Under the pieces are notes generated by a model. The model was not told the origin of the DNA, did not search any database, and worked only from the letters and a program-made list of their open reading frames with translations. Below, piece after piece: positions 1 to 12,500 of a DNA stretch of 64,000 nucleotides. How positions within the stretch are numbered: position 1 is the first letter of the stretch; every line of letters begins with the position of its first letter. Origin of the DNA: Monosporascus cannonballus (taxonomy: Eukaryota; Ascomycota; Sordariomycetes; Xylariales); the NCBI GenBank assembly GCA_004154925.1, contig QJNS01000043.1:62001-126000 (forward strand), in the 5' to 3' direction. The position numbers were made by a program, and so were the translations under genes.

Positions 1-841
1 GAGGAGCAAATCAGAGAGCTCGTCATCTTCCGGCCCCCCTCCCTTCCGTAGGCTTGGGGCTGCAGCTGCACAAATCCTGCTGAAGAATAATCTGCAGTGG
101 CTAATTGTAGTAACAGAGTCGCTTAAAAAAGTCGAGAGGGCGGCGGAGGGTTGACCGGTCCTTGAGTTGAGCCGAGGGATATAAGTCGCGTACTTCCGGA
201 CCCCAATGCAAGATAAGGAAACCAACCTCTCTCAGCCTGAGATAGAAACAAATTAGCTCGAGATAAAATAAATTGACTAGTCGCAGCCAAGTGGTTATTA
301 TGAATGTTAGGTGCAGACCTAACTTGATGTGAGTGCGTAGTTGCCTCGACATTGACTGTTTAGTTGAGTAGGAAGGTGCTTCTAATCTACCTGTCCAATA
401 TTCATACAATTAATATTAGATGTGTCTGGAGGTTCTTCGCTCGCAAAGGAAATGTTTATTTAATAGGTACATCTAGCTTTTTCTGATCCGCCCCCAACAT
501 GTAATCTCTCCATTCTTACTACATGCCTTGCCCAGCATACCGCATCATATGAGTATGCGAATCTCGTCAGCTATTCGAACATCGTTAGAGTGGAGTGGTT
601 CTGTTCGCGTGCGGCTACGGCGCGTAGACACCGATGCCTACCAAATCTAAGATATCCCCTATCGTCCAGAGCGGTGTGTCTAGCAAATGCATAGACATTT
701 CCCCTATCCCGACTATAACGTCGTAGCACTGCCGGCTCCTTCATACAACCACAACCAACATTGCGGGTTAAGACGCCAAAGGCAGAACGGTTGAGCCCCT
801 ATTCAGCAACACGCCGTCTGAGGCAGCGGTAAGGCGTAACC
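1..841. other. Gene-poor left edge
   Basis: No supportable gene. The first 51 bases are open in frame 1 on the + strand and end in TAG, so they could be the tail of a gene lying to the left, but 16 codons are too few to identify one. The rest is probably the 3' flank of the OPA3-like gene. An open frame of 102 codons on the - strand at 101-409 has no recognisable domain. Confidence 0.5.
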
Positions 842-1573
842 TTAGGCAGAAGCTGGCGTCGAAGGAGTGGGCGCTGGGGGTAATAGGGGCTGCTTTGTCT
901 TTGGGTCCTTGAAACCTCTGAGAGCGTGTTCAAGCGTTTGCACTCTGCTATGATACTGTTTCTCGGCCTCCTCGAGGTCCCTCTCCCTCTTCTCAAGCTC
1001 GTCAAAACGTTGACTAAGCTCCTTGATTTGCTCCGCATTGCTGTCAGGTTTCTGGGACTGCCTATGCGATTCATACAATATGATGCTAGCGGCGACCAGC
1101 AGTATGAAGGTGTCCCCTACGACCTCAGCAAATAAGTCGACTGCTTTCGCTTCCGGAAGTGGCCTGAATTTCCGTCTCCATACACTAATAAAGGGCAAAG
1201 TCTTCTTGATGTGGCCATCCTTGTTTGCTGCGCCGTGCCTGGCCCGGATAGCATCCTCCTTCTCCGTCTGCTCCTTGGTTTTGACCGTCGGCGTCTCGGC
1301 TTTCTCCTTTGCTTTGATTTCGGCCTCTACGTCTCGCAGGAGAGCGACCGACATGCGCATGTTCAGCTGGTGTATAGACTGGCCATATCTCGCCGCGAAC
1401 TGCCGGAAGTGGGGGTGTTCATGAGCTTGCAGCTTGATCCGATTCTTAGGCGAGGCTGCAGTCAGCGATCTGGCAGTTTGTGTAATATTGCGGGTTGGCA
1501 ATCATACAGCGCCATATTTAGAGACATGCCGGATAAACAACGAGGCGAGCTTGAAGAGTGGTAGCGCAACCAT
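842..1573 (-). CDS. OPA3: OPA3-like mitochondrial protein
   Basis: Two-exon model encoding 222 aa. Exon 1 is 1573-1508, a 63-nt phase-0 intron covers 1507-1445 (donor GTATGA, branch GCTGAC, acceptor CCTAAG), and exon 2 is 1444-842. The joined start, MVALPLFKLASLFIRHVSKYGA then NRIKLQAHEHPHFR, matches the N-terminal pattern of OPA3 proteins (hydrophobic leader, then a lysine-rich helix followed by HEHP.FR). Further on come an Arg/Lys/Glu-rich stretch, one hydrophobic segment (around VVGDTFILLVAASIILYE) and a C-terminal coiled coil rich in Glu, Lys and Gln. The family acts at mitochondrial membranes and influences organelle shape and lipid handling; the exact fungal role is inferred. The downstream exon alone would give an N-terminus lacking the leader, so the spliced start is preferred. 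It is divergent from the Polo-kinase gene across about 1 kb. Confidence 0.88.
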
Positions 1574-2575
1574 TGCCGCCGTCTCCTCCCCCTGTTGCGC
1601 CGTTGCGCAGCGTTATCGATAGAAGAAGGCTTGGTAGCTCTAGATTGAAACCAAGGAACAAGACAAAGACTGAGTACGGAATTAGGATAGCATAGACATG
1701 TTGCCACCGATGAGTATCGTTCTTTCCGGCGACGGTGGCCTGGTTCTTCGGCATAGATCAGCCTGCAATGAAAACGAGTGATAGAGACATCTTATCCACC
1801 CGTAGCATTGTGCCCGATGAGTCTACTACGTATGTGTGTGTATGCAGGTCCAGGTGGGCAATAGGTGCCTAGTAACAATAAAGGATAACTGTGTGGGGAA
1901 CCACTGCTGTTGAGTCAAGCTCGGAAATTCGTAGCTTACGACCTACTGTTCTGATCGCTCAGTGGGCGCTCATCAGTGGACTAACTTCATACCGTTAGCG
2001 GGTCTTAGCGCTGAAGCCTTGGAACCAGGGAAGGGAAGTTGCCTTATGGGGGGATATTGGCTTCGTGGTTGCCCTGCCAGCCGTGCTAACCACATCAGTC
2101 AGCTCTGGTGTCAAATGATTGGCTACATTTCTTGTCCCAATATTCTTTCTAAACTAAACCGACAAGTTGGCTATGATCGTGAAAACTACACGTCGTTACA
2201 CGTTCTGCTTTGCTTAATCATTATACCTCATGCTGCCACGGTGCTGCCAGTAAGTTTCATATCCCTAATATTTTCGTGTATCAAGTAATCTTGGGCTTGA
2301 ATCTATCACGCTCAACGCCCCTTCGGTGTATAAAATCGGCATCAATGCATTGTTGTCATCCCAGTCCCATGCCTATCCCCCCTACCTGATTTTAGATATT
2401 ATGCGATATCTGATTGCGATTGGCTCGTTAATCAGCACTTCGGATGATCAGACTAACAATTTTTTATTTCTTTGCACAGGGAATCGACATTCTCGACGAC
2501 GGACGCCCGGCTCTGCTACTAAGTAGTCGTGCTTCACTCGCTTGTTTCAGAGCATCGTGGAGATAGGGATTTCAG
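1574..2575. promoter_or_regulatory. Divergent intergenic region between OPA3-like and Polo kinase genes
   Basis: About 1 kb separates two divergent start codons, so both promoters should lie here. I see no conserved ORF and no clear TATA box that I would assign to either gene. Short open frames (for example 1962-2288 +) lack domains and are treated as chance. Confidence 0.45.
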
Positions 2576-5500
2576 ATGGCGGACCGACTCCACGCGGCGA
2601 GGCAGGGCCTCGATACTGAAGCTTTATCACCAAGGGATGCGAATGCACAAATCCCACCCCAACGAGGTACCGACGCAGCCAAAGTGAGGGCAGCCCTTGC
2701 TTCAAAAGCCGCCCAGAAAGAGAAGGACCACCCGGCCCCCCCTCCACCGATGGTCTGCGAGCCTCCAAGTTCCGATCGGAAAGACGGCGCCGTCTACCAG
2801 GTCGGGAAGATGCTGGGAAAGGGCGGCTTCGCTATCTGCTACGAAGGATCCATGCCGGGGAGCAAGAAGAAGTATGCCTTGAAGATCGTCAAGAGCAAGA
2901 TGCCTTCCAAGATGGAGCAGAAGGTCCGTTCATTCCTTTCTGCAGAGTGCCTGCAATGAAAGCTGACCGCGCAATAGTTCCAAACCGAATTGCAGATTCA
3001 CTCCAAGATGAGGCACCAAAACATTGTTCAGTTCCTCAGGGCATTCTCCTTCGAGAACAGTACCTATCTGATCTTGGAACTCTGTCCCAATGGATCACTC
3101 ATGGATATGGTCAAGCGAAGAAAAGGTTTAACGGAACCCGAAGTGCGGTTTTACACGGTCCAGATCGCTGGTGCCATCAAGTATATGCATGCAAAGGGCA
3201 TAATTCATCGGGATCTTAAGATGGGAAACATCTTCCTCGATAGATACATGAATGCTAAAATCGGCGACTTTGGCCTTGCAGCCCTGCTGGTCACAGGCAA
3301 GGACATGCAAACCATCCGTCGGACAACACTATGCGGCACGCCAAACTATATTGCTCCAGAGATTCTGGAAAAGGGCAAGAAAGGCCATGATCATATGGTG
3401 GACATTTGGAGCTTAGGGATCATCATGTAAGCCGGGACTACACATATAAACCGCCTGAAGCTGACCAAAGTATTTCAGGTTCGCAATGCTCACCTCGAAA
3501 CCTCCATTCCAATCTTCCACAACCGATGAGATCTATCGACGGGCTAGAAATCGCGACTACGAATGGCCCAAGTCCGAAAGTACCAACAGGTACATATCCC
3601 AAGAGGCGAAAGAGCTCGTGGCTTCTATGCTGGTGGAGGCGGACTCGAGACCGGACCCCGATACGATTGTCCAGCATGACTTTTTCCTTTCCGGATATGT
3701 TCCTACTGCGACAGAGATAACGCCAAAGCTACGCGACTGTCCACCAGATGGGGACGAGTTCTACACCATCGACCTTACGCCACAAATGGCTTCTGAAAAT
3801 ATGCGGAAGCTGAGAGAGCTGTGTAAGACTTGCGAAGTTGGGCCCTGGAATCATGTACGGATGGTGTATAAGAGCACGTGGAGAGAGGTTGCACTCGAAG
3901 AGAAGGCCGGATTGACCCCGGTCATCCCTCTAGCAGAGGGGGTCGTCTATCGGCCTTACGAGGAGGTTAGCAAGGAGCAAGCTCTCCTCCAAGGGTCTCT
4001 TCTCCTACCTGCACAGCCCGTTGTGAAAAGGGAAGATGGCCCTTCGACAACTCAACAAGCACCTACAGGTTTGTTGCGAGCCCCCCCTCAGAGCTTTGCA
4101 GCGCAGCAGCGTGCTCAGAGCAGGCCAGACAAGACGTCTGCCATGGCTCGATCCCATACGGCGGACGAGATGCCTCCACCTAGTGCTAGCGGTACCCTTC
4201 GAGCTCGGGCTCGGCGAGAGCTACCTCAGAATTCCTCGACAAACGATGTAGCACCGAAGCCATCATCTAGGGTGGCATCAAAGCCGGTAACAGCCATCGA
4301 AAACCCACCCAAGTCACAAGCGCCTACGTCTCAAGTTAGACCCCTGGAGAGAAAGAGGTCGGTTATAGAAAAGTCAGAAGAGCCGGCACCCATTTCACGT
4401 TCCAAGGAAGCACCTACGGGAAGCCTATTTAGTTCCAAAGACAGAAAGATGGCTGTACCAGACACCAAGCCGGATACGGTGCTCGATAGACTGCAGAGGT
4501 TGCAGGCGGAGCTTGAGCGGGCATTGAATGCTAGAACCATGGCGATCATGGGGAAGACGCCAACACCATCGCCGCCACATATCGTTGTGAAATGGGTAGA
4601 CTATTCCAACAAGTTTGGCTTGGGTTACATCTTGAACGACGGGAGTGTTGGCTGCGTTCTCAAGAGCATTCCTGGAAATGCAAAGGGTGGCAAGACAGTC
4701 ACGCTGCCACCTTCCTGCATCCTGGTTCGGGACGCCGAGCAGCATTGCTCCAAACGACATGACCCTGCATATCCTGACCGCAATCAAATCGTACCGATGA
4801 CACAGGCAATTCAGTTTTACGAGAACGACGGCGAAGCCGGCTTCTCTACCGCTTTTGTCCGCCCTGACCAGTTCAAGATCGAGACAAACCCGGATGGCAC
4901 ACCGGGCAAGGTCCCACTAGGCCGTGATATCTACGATTACCGCAAACGAGAGCATCTGATCCTGTGGAAGAAATTCGCTAACTATATGATGGCATATGGT
5001 CGGGACCAAGATGCAACGACGGACGACACGGGACTTGTGCAGGTGCCCACCGACACCAAACAGGCCATGCCGCCCAACGACGTAGTGACATTCTACCAAC
5101 GCATTGGAGATGTCGGCTGCTGGGTCTTCGCAGATGGCCATTTGCAGTTCAACTTCCCTGATCATACTAAAATCGTCATGGATGCCACGGGCACTTGGTG
5201 CCACTTCTGGCATTTACCTCTAGAAGCAGCCGAGAAGCTGGCCACGACTGGGGAGCTCGACGAGGCCGCTCTGGATGAGCGCGCTGTACTCTCCTACCCG
5301 CTGCAAACCCTTCTCAACTTTGCCGCGAAGCCCGCCATCCGTCCCGCCCGAAATTCGACCCGCAAGCGGCCAGAGATCAACCCGATGCTGCAGGGAATCC
5401 CGACGGCCAACGACTTCCGGCGCAAGATCGAATTCATCAAGAACGTCGTGAGGGAGTGGGTCACAAACGGCGGATTGGGGAACAGCAACATGGACCGCGA

Positions 5501-5669
5501 GCACAGGCTCCTGTGGACTGGATGTCGAGAGACGGTCCACAGCGGCCCTACCAAGCACGTCTGGGTCACCATCGGAGCCCGTTGGGGCGACGCGAGGTTC
5601 TCAGCCATCGTTGACCCGAAGAAGCCCGGGGTCCTCGGCAGCGAGGTCGAGGCAAAAAAGGATTCCTAA
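2576..5669 (+). CDS. plkA: Polo-like serine/threonine kinase
   Basis: Three exons, 2576-2923, 2978-3426 and 3479-5669, encode 995 aa. The introns are 54 and 52 nt, both with a GCTGAC branch site. The kinase domain starts near residue 75. Visible are the Gly-rich loop GKGGFA (81-86), the catalytic Lys in YALKIV (Lys103), HRDLKMGN (193-200), DFG (213-215), the activation-loop Thr before LCGTPNYIAPE (Thr233, equivalent to PLK1 Thr210), and APE (243-245). A long Ser/Pro-rich linker follows. Polo box 1 begins near residue 634 (KWVDYSNKFGLGYIL) and polo box 2 near 801, so the family is clear. Polo kinases drive mitotic entry, spindle and septation events, with polo boxes docking phosphorylated partners. 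About 100 residues extend beyond polo box 2. The 3' end converges on the skt5-type gene. Confidence 0.96.
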
Positions 5670-7324
5670 GCGAGCGACATGCGTTTATCATGAGAAGGGC
5701 GGTCATCCTGGAGAAAAAACTAATATTGAAAAAGGGAGGGTTCAACTGGACGAGGAGTGTAACTGAACGGTTGGTGCTGGGGAGTTTGGGGAGAAGTTGC
5801 TCCGGCCGCATACCTTTTCTTCGTACGTTACGTCACTATCACGAGAGATAATGAGGCGTTCCCGGCTGTCGTTCGGTCTCTTCTAATTTCTTCCGCTTTC
5901 TCCGATACGGGACTGAGTTAGAGGTTACCTGTGTGCGGTTATCCATGGCATGGCGTAGCGTGTGTGTATGGGGAGTATGGGATAATGTATTCTTTGATTC
6001 CCTTTTGTCTGTTCGGAGCTGTTCTTTCTCTTAGTCGAGACCTAAAGTGTATACATATTATGATGATCCACCATGTGAGACATGGGATGGTATATACATG
6101 CCCTCCTGTTCCCATCCCTGACACTTGCAAATGTGATGTGGCGATGAACCGCGGCAAGCCATGAGAATGAGAATCTCGGTTGGTTGGTAGCCAGTCCTCC
6201 TGCCCCCTCTACTGGGTCTGCCCGTGGTGTCCCTGATACAACACCACCCTATTGTCTCCCCAGTGCTCCCCCTATTGATGGAATTATTAGTAAACAAACG
6301 TACCCGTTCGAAATTCCGGCTACGGACGCGCGCCGCCCAGGCAGGAGGAGGCTGGTGGCTAACACGCAATACGCGGGGTTGGTTCTCACTTATCACCGAA
6401 TAGAGCCCGTCAATGGTTATGTTGTTCGAATTTCACCTCTCCCTCGCGCCAGGTTGTAGACGTCCCCAGCCCGGCGGATGACCCAGCAGCATGATCTGTC
6501 CATCCGTACGCCGGCGCGGACTCGCTCGCTCAGTTAGCTACTTAGCCAGGGTCGGTTAATCAGATAGGTACATAGATTGGAGCGGCTGCCTATATACCTA
6601 CCTACCTATCTATATGCGCTGGCTACTGAGCTGATGAGGGCGGCTCGTGGCTCTTCCCGGGCCCGGCGTCGCTTGGTCATGGATTGGGGTTTACGTTTAC
6701 CAGGCCAGGGGTCCGCTGCCAGTTCGGTCGTGTGTATATATCCCATGGTAGTTAGAGAGGGTGTCGGCGTGTAGGCCTCCAGCCGAAGGACAGGAGACAG
6801 GTCTCAGGTGTCTGTGGTGCCTCTTATCTCACATCCAGGCGGTTTGAATTGCAACCCCCAATATTACTTCGAGCCAAATGATCGTCCACATCTTCACAAT
6901 TTTGCAGGGACTCGAGAGATCTCTATTCGAAAGCAACACCACTCCTCTCCGCGAGCGGAATTCATCATTATAATACGTAGTCGGGGTATGTACAACTAAA
7001 TTTCAGTGTCGCCCATTCCGGGAGAGCCGTTCCCGGAGACTCTCTAATGCGTCGATGCAATGGTGAAAACAGCAAGCACCCTCCCGTTTCCCCCTATGTG
7101 CGTTTTCCAAGGCAAGAGACAAATGAACGCCCGGGAAAGTGCAAATGCCGACCAGTAATGGAAACCTCACGGTGCTCTGGGCTTAGCAGTGCCCCCTTTC
7201 TCTCTTAGCCAACCCCAGAAAAGCAGATTTTTCCCGTAGCCGTGCGCTATGAACGGGGGAAATGAATGGCTCACCCACCAATCGTCTCCCAACTGCTTCC
7301 TGCTCCTGCCGAGAAGCAGAATGA
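5670..7324. other. Convergent intergenic region
   Basis: The region lies between the 3' ends of the Polo kinase and skt5-type genes and should hold both 3' UTRs and terminators. A CTAC/CTAT-rich stretch occurs at about 6590-6620. No ORF with a recognisable domain was found on either strand. Confidence 0.5.
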
Positions 7325-9583
7325 TTACATTACGACGCATTCCTTATCGTCTTTCGGTGGGTTCTTCCTCATCTTGCCACTGCGCGGCGGCGCGACCTCC
7401 ATCGGGGTGCCTCCGCTCACGGCCGCGCGGATGGCAGCCAACCGCTGCTTCGCGCGCTCATCACCAGAGTCCGCGGCTTTGACATACCAGACGTTGGCTT
7501 CCAAGATGTCCCGTCGGCACCCTATGCCCATCTCCGTGAAGTAGCCGACTGCATACTGCGCCTTAACAAGCCCTAACCCAGTCAGACTTAATATAAACCG
7601 AGGAATGATGCTTATGAGCTTACCCAGATCTGCGGCTCGACGAGCCCATTCGTATGCTTCCTCTTCGTCTTTTTCCAGGACCGGCTCAGCTCCGACCATG
7701 TACCAAGCACAAAGGCCCATCATGGCTCCAGCATGTCCGCGTTCTGCCGCACCCGTGTAGAAATGGACACTCAATGCCGGATCACGCGGACAATTCAGCT
7801 TACCATGCTCATACGCTTCACCCATGCGGAATCCCGCTTCGGCGTGTCCAAGCTCAGCAGCCTGGGTGAAAAGTTCTGCTGCATAGCTTTCATCCTTGAA
7901 GACATCTTCGCCGTAGCCGACCTCGTATAGTAATCCAAGATGGTACGGTGCAGCGTTGTATATTGTGTCAGCGGCTTCGGTTGCACGCTTTAGCCATTTC
8001 ACTCCCTCCCTATACCGATTTTCTCCCAGGTCACCAGATAAGCAGGCCTTTCCGAGCCTTGCCATAGCGCCAGGATGATTCTTAGATGCAGCTGTTCTCA
8101 AATATTGAACGGCTTTCGCTGGGTCTTTGCGGCAACCCCATCCGAACTCATAACACAATCCAGCTCGATAGGCGGATTCCGCGTGTCCATGCTTTCCTGC
8201 AAGAATGAAGAGCGGAAACGCTGCGTGGTAATCCTCTTTGCCTTTATTGAAGAGACCTGATGCGTAGCCGTCGGCCAAGTAGTATTGTGCGAAGGGGTAG
8301 CCGGCATTGGCCAACCTCGTCAATATACTTTTAGCCTCCCGCACTAGAGCAGCTGGTGATGTTTCGGCACCTTCATTCGATGGCGTTCCGGGCTTTGAAC
8401 CAGGCTTCTTCCGCGAAAGTTCGTTGAAGGTTAGCCCTTGTTCTTGAGCATAAGATATTAGGAAGACCGCAAACGAATATTGGATGGAGAAGTCATTGGT
8501 CTTCTTAACATTCTGCCTGTACATTTCAAGCGTCTGCTGGGCGCTCAGCAGCGAAGCGTTGTTACCGACGTTGCTACGCAAATGGTTGTTGTCCAAGGTG
8601 ATGGGCGCAGGAGCTGGTTGAGGATATGGCACGTTCAGTAACTCAGCATATGACGTCGGTCTCGTCTCCGGCGATTTGCGAGAAGGCGCCCCTGGCGAGC
8701 GGCCCCGTGGACCCAAGTCAGAGTACACTGAATAAGACGATTGCGGCCGGGCCAGGGAGGCTCGCCTGCCGTAGGGAGAATTAGGTGTCAGGTGACGCCT
8801 AGGGTCCAAGCCGCCCTCCGCGAGGTCGGTACATGACGAGTTCCTCGAATGGGTTTCGAGAGGTACACTTGCAACTCGGGGAAGTGGCGGCTGGTGATGA
8901 TATTGTAATTGCGGAACACTTTGGCCTTCAGGAATTGTTTCTTCGATGATGGATTCCCGGCTATCGCATACATCGTTACGGCACCCCGATATTGAACTTG
9001 CGCTCGTATCCGTCGACTCCTCGGCTGATGTCTGCTGCTGAGTACTGGAGGTTGTGTCTGATTCGCGACTACGCCGATTTGGATCTTGGCTTTGGGATAT
9101 CTCGCTGGCGGCCCGACCACCCTGACTTACAAACCCGTCGCTGCCCGCTCGGACTGTTTCTGGGCTCAGTTGGCCAGTTGCAGAATCGGGCACCTCCTCT
9201 CGTCCAGGTCTGTATGGGATGTAAGCGGAAAAGGTCGGTCGCGTCAGCTGTAGCGCCGGTTGCTCCCCGGTAGAGCTTGCTGGGACGTACATGGGACTGT
9301 GGGGTGTAGGAGGTGACTGTGTTTCGGCTGCTTGTCCTTCCATGATGGTTGCATTCGAAGGCTGGACCCAATTTTCAGGGTGGAAATTCATCCTTACGGG
9401 CGACACTGGCGCAGCACGATATACGGCTGCTTCTGCCGCCTCAGTCACAGGCAGTTGCATTTCCCCATCATCTTGCCTATAAGCCGAGCTGCGGCGCGGG
9501 GGCGATAGGTCGTGCAAAGGTTTTCGCTGGATGGACCTTGGTGAAGATGAGGAAGCGGATGGCGGCGAAGAATTCGTCGCCAT
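7325..9583 (-). CDS. skt5: Skt5/Chs4-type chitin synthase activator with Sel1 repeats and CaaX box
   Basis: The uninterrupted frame gives 752 aa. The N-terminal 330 or so residues are Ser/Pro-rich and disordered. From about residue 415 to 700 there is a run of Sel1-type repeats (for example AESAYRAGLCYEFGWGCRKD and AEAGFRMGEAYEHGKLN). The protein ends in CVVM, a CaaX prenylation motif. This architecture defines the Skt5/Chs4 family, which brings Chs3-type chitin synthase to the membrane and activates it. The frame contains a probable 51-nt intron at 7623-7573 (GTAAGC donor, CTGAC branch, TTAG acceptor). Its length is a multiple of three and it has no stop, so it is easily missed. Removing it restores an uninterrupted repeat, AADLG then LVKAQYAVGYF, and gives 735 aa. 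A class IV chitin synthase lies divergently about 6 kb away. Confidence 0.93.
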   Translation of the reverse strand: MATNSSPPSASSSSPRSIQRKPLHDLSPPRRSSAYRQDDGEMQLPVTEAAEAAVYRAAPVSPVRMNFHPENWVQPSNATIMEGQAAETQSPPTPHSPMYVPASSTGEQPALQLTRPTFSAYIPYRPGREEVPDSATGQLSPETVRAGSDGFVSQGGRAASEISQSQDPNRRSRESDTTSSTQQQTSAEESTDTSASSISGCRNDVCDSRESIIEETIPEGQSVPQLQYHHQPPLPRVASVPLETHSRNSSCTDLAEGGLDPRRHLTPNSPYGRRASLARPQSSYSVYSDLGPRGRSPGAPSRKSPETRPTSYAELLNVPYPQPAPAPITLDNNHLRSNVGNNASLLSAQQTLEMYRQNVKKTNDFSIQYSFAVFLISYAQEQGLTFNELSRKKPGSKPGTPSNEGAETSPAALVREAKSILTRLANAGYPFAQYYLADGYASGLFNKGKEDYHAAFPLFILAGKHGHAESAYRAGLCYEFGWGCRKDPAKAVQYLRTAASKNHPGAMARLGKACLSGDLGENRYREGVKWLKRATEAADTIYNAAPYHLGLLYEVGYGEDVFKDESYAAELFTQAAELGHAEAGFRMGEAYEHGKLNCPRDPALSVHFYTGAAERGHAGAMMGLCAWYMVGAEPVLEKDEEEAYEWARRAADLGKLISIIPRFILSLTGLGLVKAQYAVGYFTEMGIGCRRDILEANVWYVKAADSGDERAKQRLAAIRAAVSGGTPMEVAPPRSGKMRKNPPKDDKECVVM

Positions 9584-12500
9584 AACAATTATTCAACTGG
9601 GGGATATGCTGGAAAACGAAAGTTCCACCGGTCGACCAATATAGATATCAGCCCCGAGGAGAGAAGTAGAAGGGTTCTGAGGGCCAAAGTATGATGGTGA
9701 GGACTCCTCAGAACAACTCCTACTCTCCTGAGCTAGCCGTAGGTCGCAGTGGGAACAATCTTATCGCTATTGCTCTCCGATTAAACGCATTGGTGCAGCT
9801 TAAGAGGCTCGTGCCGTCCGAGGCAAAAGGGGAAAGGACTGGCGGCAACGATGTGCTTGCAAGGAGCGGAGGCGGAGAGCTAGGAAACCCCGTTGTCAAT
9901 AATCGTACAAGGAAGAGGATACGGGTTGGTGGTAGTTCTTTTACAGCAATGGGCGCAGGGGTGCAGGCCAAATATAGAAGCAGCGGCAACGATAAAACTA
10001 CTGTCCGAGAAGTATCCTTCAGTATTCAGATACTTATTTGGGCGTCAGGAAAAATGTGGGCTATAGGATTTGACAGCGTTGTTGCTGATGCTGCTGGTGC
10101 TGCTGATGATGATGGTAGACGATGCCGTGTGCACAAGATACACGATAGATATTCAATGGTTATTGATTCGGCCTGAAGGAATTGACTTTGACATTAAAGT
10201 TTAAAAAAGGTTGAGATACCGACCGACTCAAGGGAACTGCAATTAGTGAAGCCCCCCATGCTCTCTGTTCGGTTCGGTGACAAATTGATCTTCACTCAAT
10301 GCATGGGGCCCCTAACTTTAGGTAGGTAAACTTCACTTGCCTGCATAACCCTACATAAGGCTACCCACTCATGCGCTCGCATGAATAATACAAGTCAACA
10401 TGTGTTGTGCATAAAGTACCTGTACTTGAAGCTGCCTTTGTACCTGCCCACCTTACCTACTACACGTGCGTGTATGTAAGTTATGTATGGCCCTTGGGAG
10501 GCATACCTACTAATAGGTGCCTGGCTAGTTGGGAGCGTTATTAGGCAGCACAGGTGGGAAGGTTGTAGTCACTGATTGGCAATTGAGCGTTAGAGGGTAG
10601 GGGGATCTTTGGAAGACGGGTTCGTAGCCATAGAGCGTTGTTGGTCTTTATTGACGCCACTCTGGAATACGTACATTAGATCCTGAGACACATAGCATGA
10701 TATTTGAAATAAGGTTGGGCGGCATGGTTTACCTTGAATCCGAGATTTTCCTTTCGCTTTTACCGGGCAATGATATTCGAAGTCGTCATGTCTGGAGCAA
10801 TGAGCAAATTTATCAAAGCTTTCCACTTCAAAATTCCAGCCAGGCATTAGGCCTCGGGTTACTTCACGTTTAGCGCTTATATGTCTAGGTACCTAGGTTC
10901 TATACGGAGCGGGTGACATGCCTCGCGTATCTAACCTGGTGGCTCTGACATACTCCATCCAGCTCTGTTTCCTTGTCCAGAGTCATCAAGTTATTAGGTA
11001 CCCAGAAACAATACCTATAATACGAGGCAGTCAGTCAGTCTAGATATAAATCGTGCCCACAAAGGTTATGGCTGGTTGACGGACATCTCTATCTGTGATG
11101 AACTGAATCTTGAAAAGGGAGAAACAGAACACCAACAAGCCAGATGTTCTGTGCTTAACGACGATGTTGGTTTGGTGCTGAGCGTTGTGCTCTACGTGCC
11201 TAGGAGGGGTACAAGGTTAGTGCAATACATACAGTAAGCTAGGAGAATTATGATATGGCTCCCCACAACTTGTGCGAGCCGCTGGACAGACAGGGTTCTC
11301 ATACGAAACCAAGCTTGGACAGCCATCCCAATACGAGATGCTGAGAGGCATGCGTTTCTGCACCCTTACATGGCACCTCTGGCTCTCATGGTCTCATCAT
11401 TGCGATCCAATCTTTCCACTTTTCCATCTGGTTCGGAACCAATTTGCCTAGCGACCCAGAGGAGCATTCCGCTGCCTCTAAACAGAACCGTTCACTAAAA
11501 TCACGTCATGTGCCCTTAAGGGTCGATGGCGCGGTGGAGCAAAAGTCCGTTAACATTTGCCGGATCGCGATAGGCGTAAAGAAGAGGAACGAGATGGATC
11601 TATTCTGCCATCCCTATTCAGTATGGCCTGATCGCAGCCCAAGCCGATGGCGTCCGTGTCAGTCAACTCGACACAAGGCAGAGAGGGCTGGGGTGTGGGA
11701 ATTGCAGATTTGTTTTCTTCGGAACCCGCGATGCCAGCGCTTACTTTCTCCGGATCGACGTGTCTGCATGCCTGCGCCCACAAGGGTTCTGTACTCATCA
11801 AATGTCATGGAACTAGGTCGTTGCTACAAAGGTATTTACGACCGACGCCACTCTAGCCTTGCGGAACCTGCTATTATCGTTATACTCAACAAGGAGATTC
11901 TACATTTGTTTATTAGTATGTCCATGCTCAGAGGCCAAGTCGTTCAGCTCTGCTCTTGCTTGGGATGGCGGCTCAAGTCTAACAGCAAATGAACATCGCT
12001 GGTATACTGGGAACGACAGAATGCCCGCAAGGCGGCTTCATGAAATGGTACGTATCCCTCATCAAAAGTACATTGAAGGTGGGCAGTAGTACATAAGAGG
12101 CGCATAAGACCGGGGTTTGCTACATCCGTTAGGTCCTACAGTAAGATGTCACCAGGCGGCGTTTATCACCTAAAATCCGAACTTTTGCAGCTTAGTCATC
12201 AATTGAGCTTGACATCGTCTTCGGTTCAGACTTGATAGTCCACGATGAAGGCTCGCTGAGCGCTTTTCCCGGAGTTCCCCATGATCTTCCCCTTGTACAA
12301 CTCTGTATTTACATGTGTCGAAATTGCATGGGTACTTACAAGGTCGCCAAGGACGTCGAGAAAGTAGCTCTCACCTTGTCGCGGAATTGTTCTCTGTGCC
12401 CAACTTCTGGTCTGCTAAAATTTTTGACAGGTAATGCAGTAACATATAACAAAGTACCAACGTATCAAATATTCTAAACATTATTTTAAATTAAAATATG

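Noticed and set aside
9691..10176. 161-codon ORF on + strand upstream of the Skt5-type gene
   Set aside because: No domain or family motif, includes simple GCT/GAT repeat translation (AAGAADDDG), and lies where the divergent gene's promoter/5' UTR should be.
10590..10847. 85-codon ORF on - strand with several Cys/His
   Set aside because: Cys/His spacing does not match a zinc-finger pattern, and there is no supporting neighbour or domain.
11444..11992. 182-codon ORF on + strand
   Set aside because: No recognisable domain, no splice partners, overlapped by similar-sized ORFs in other frames; looks like chance.
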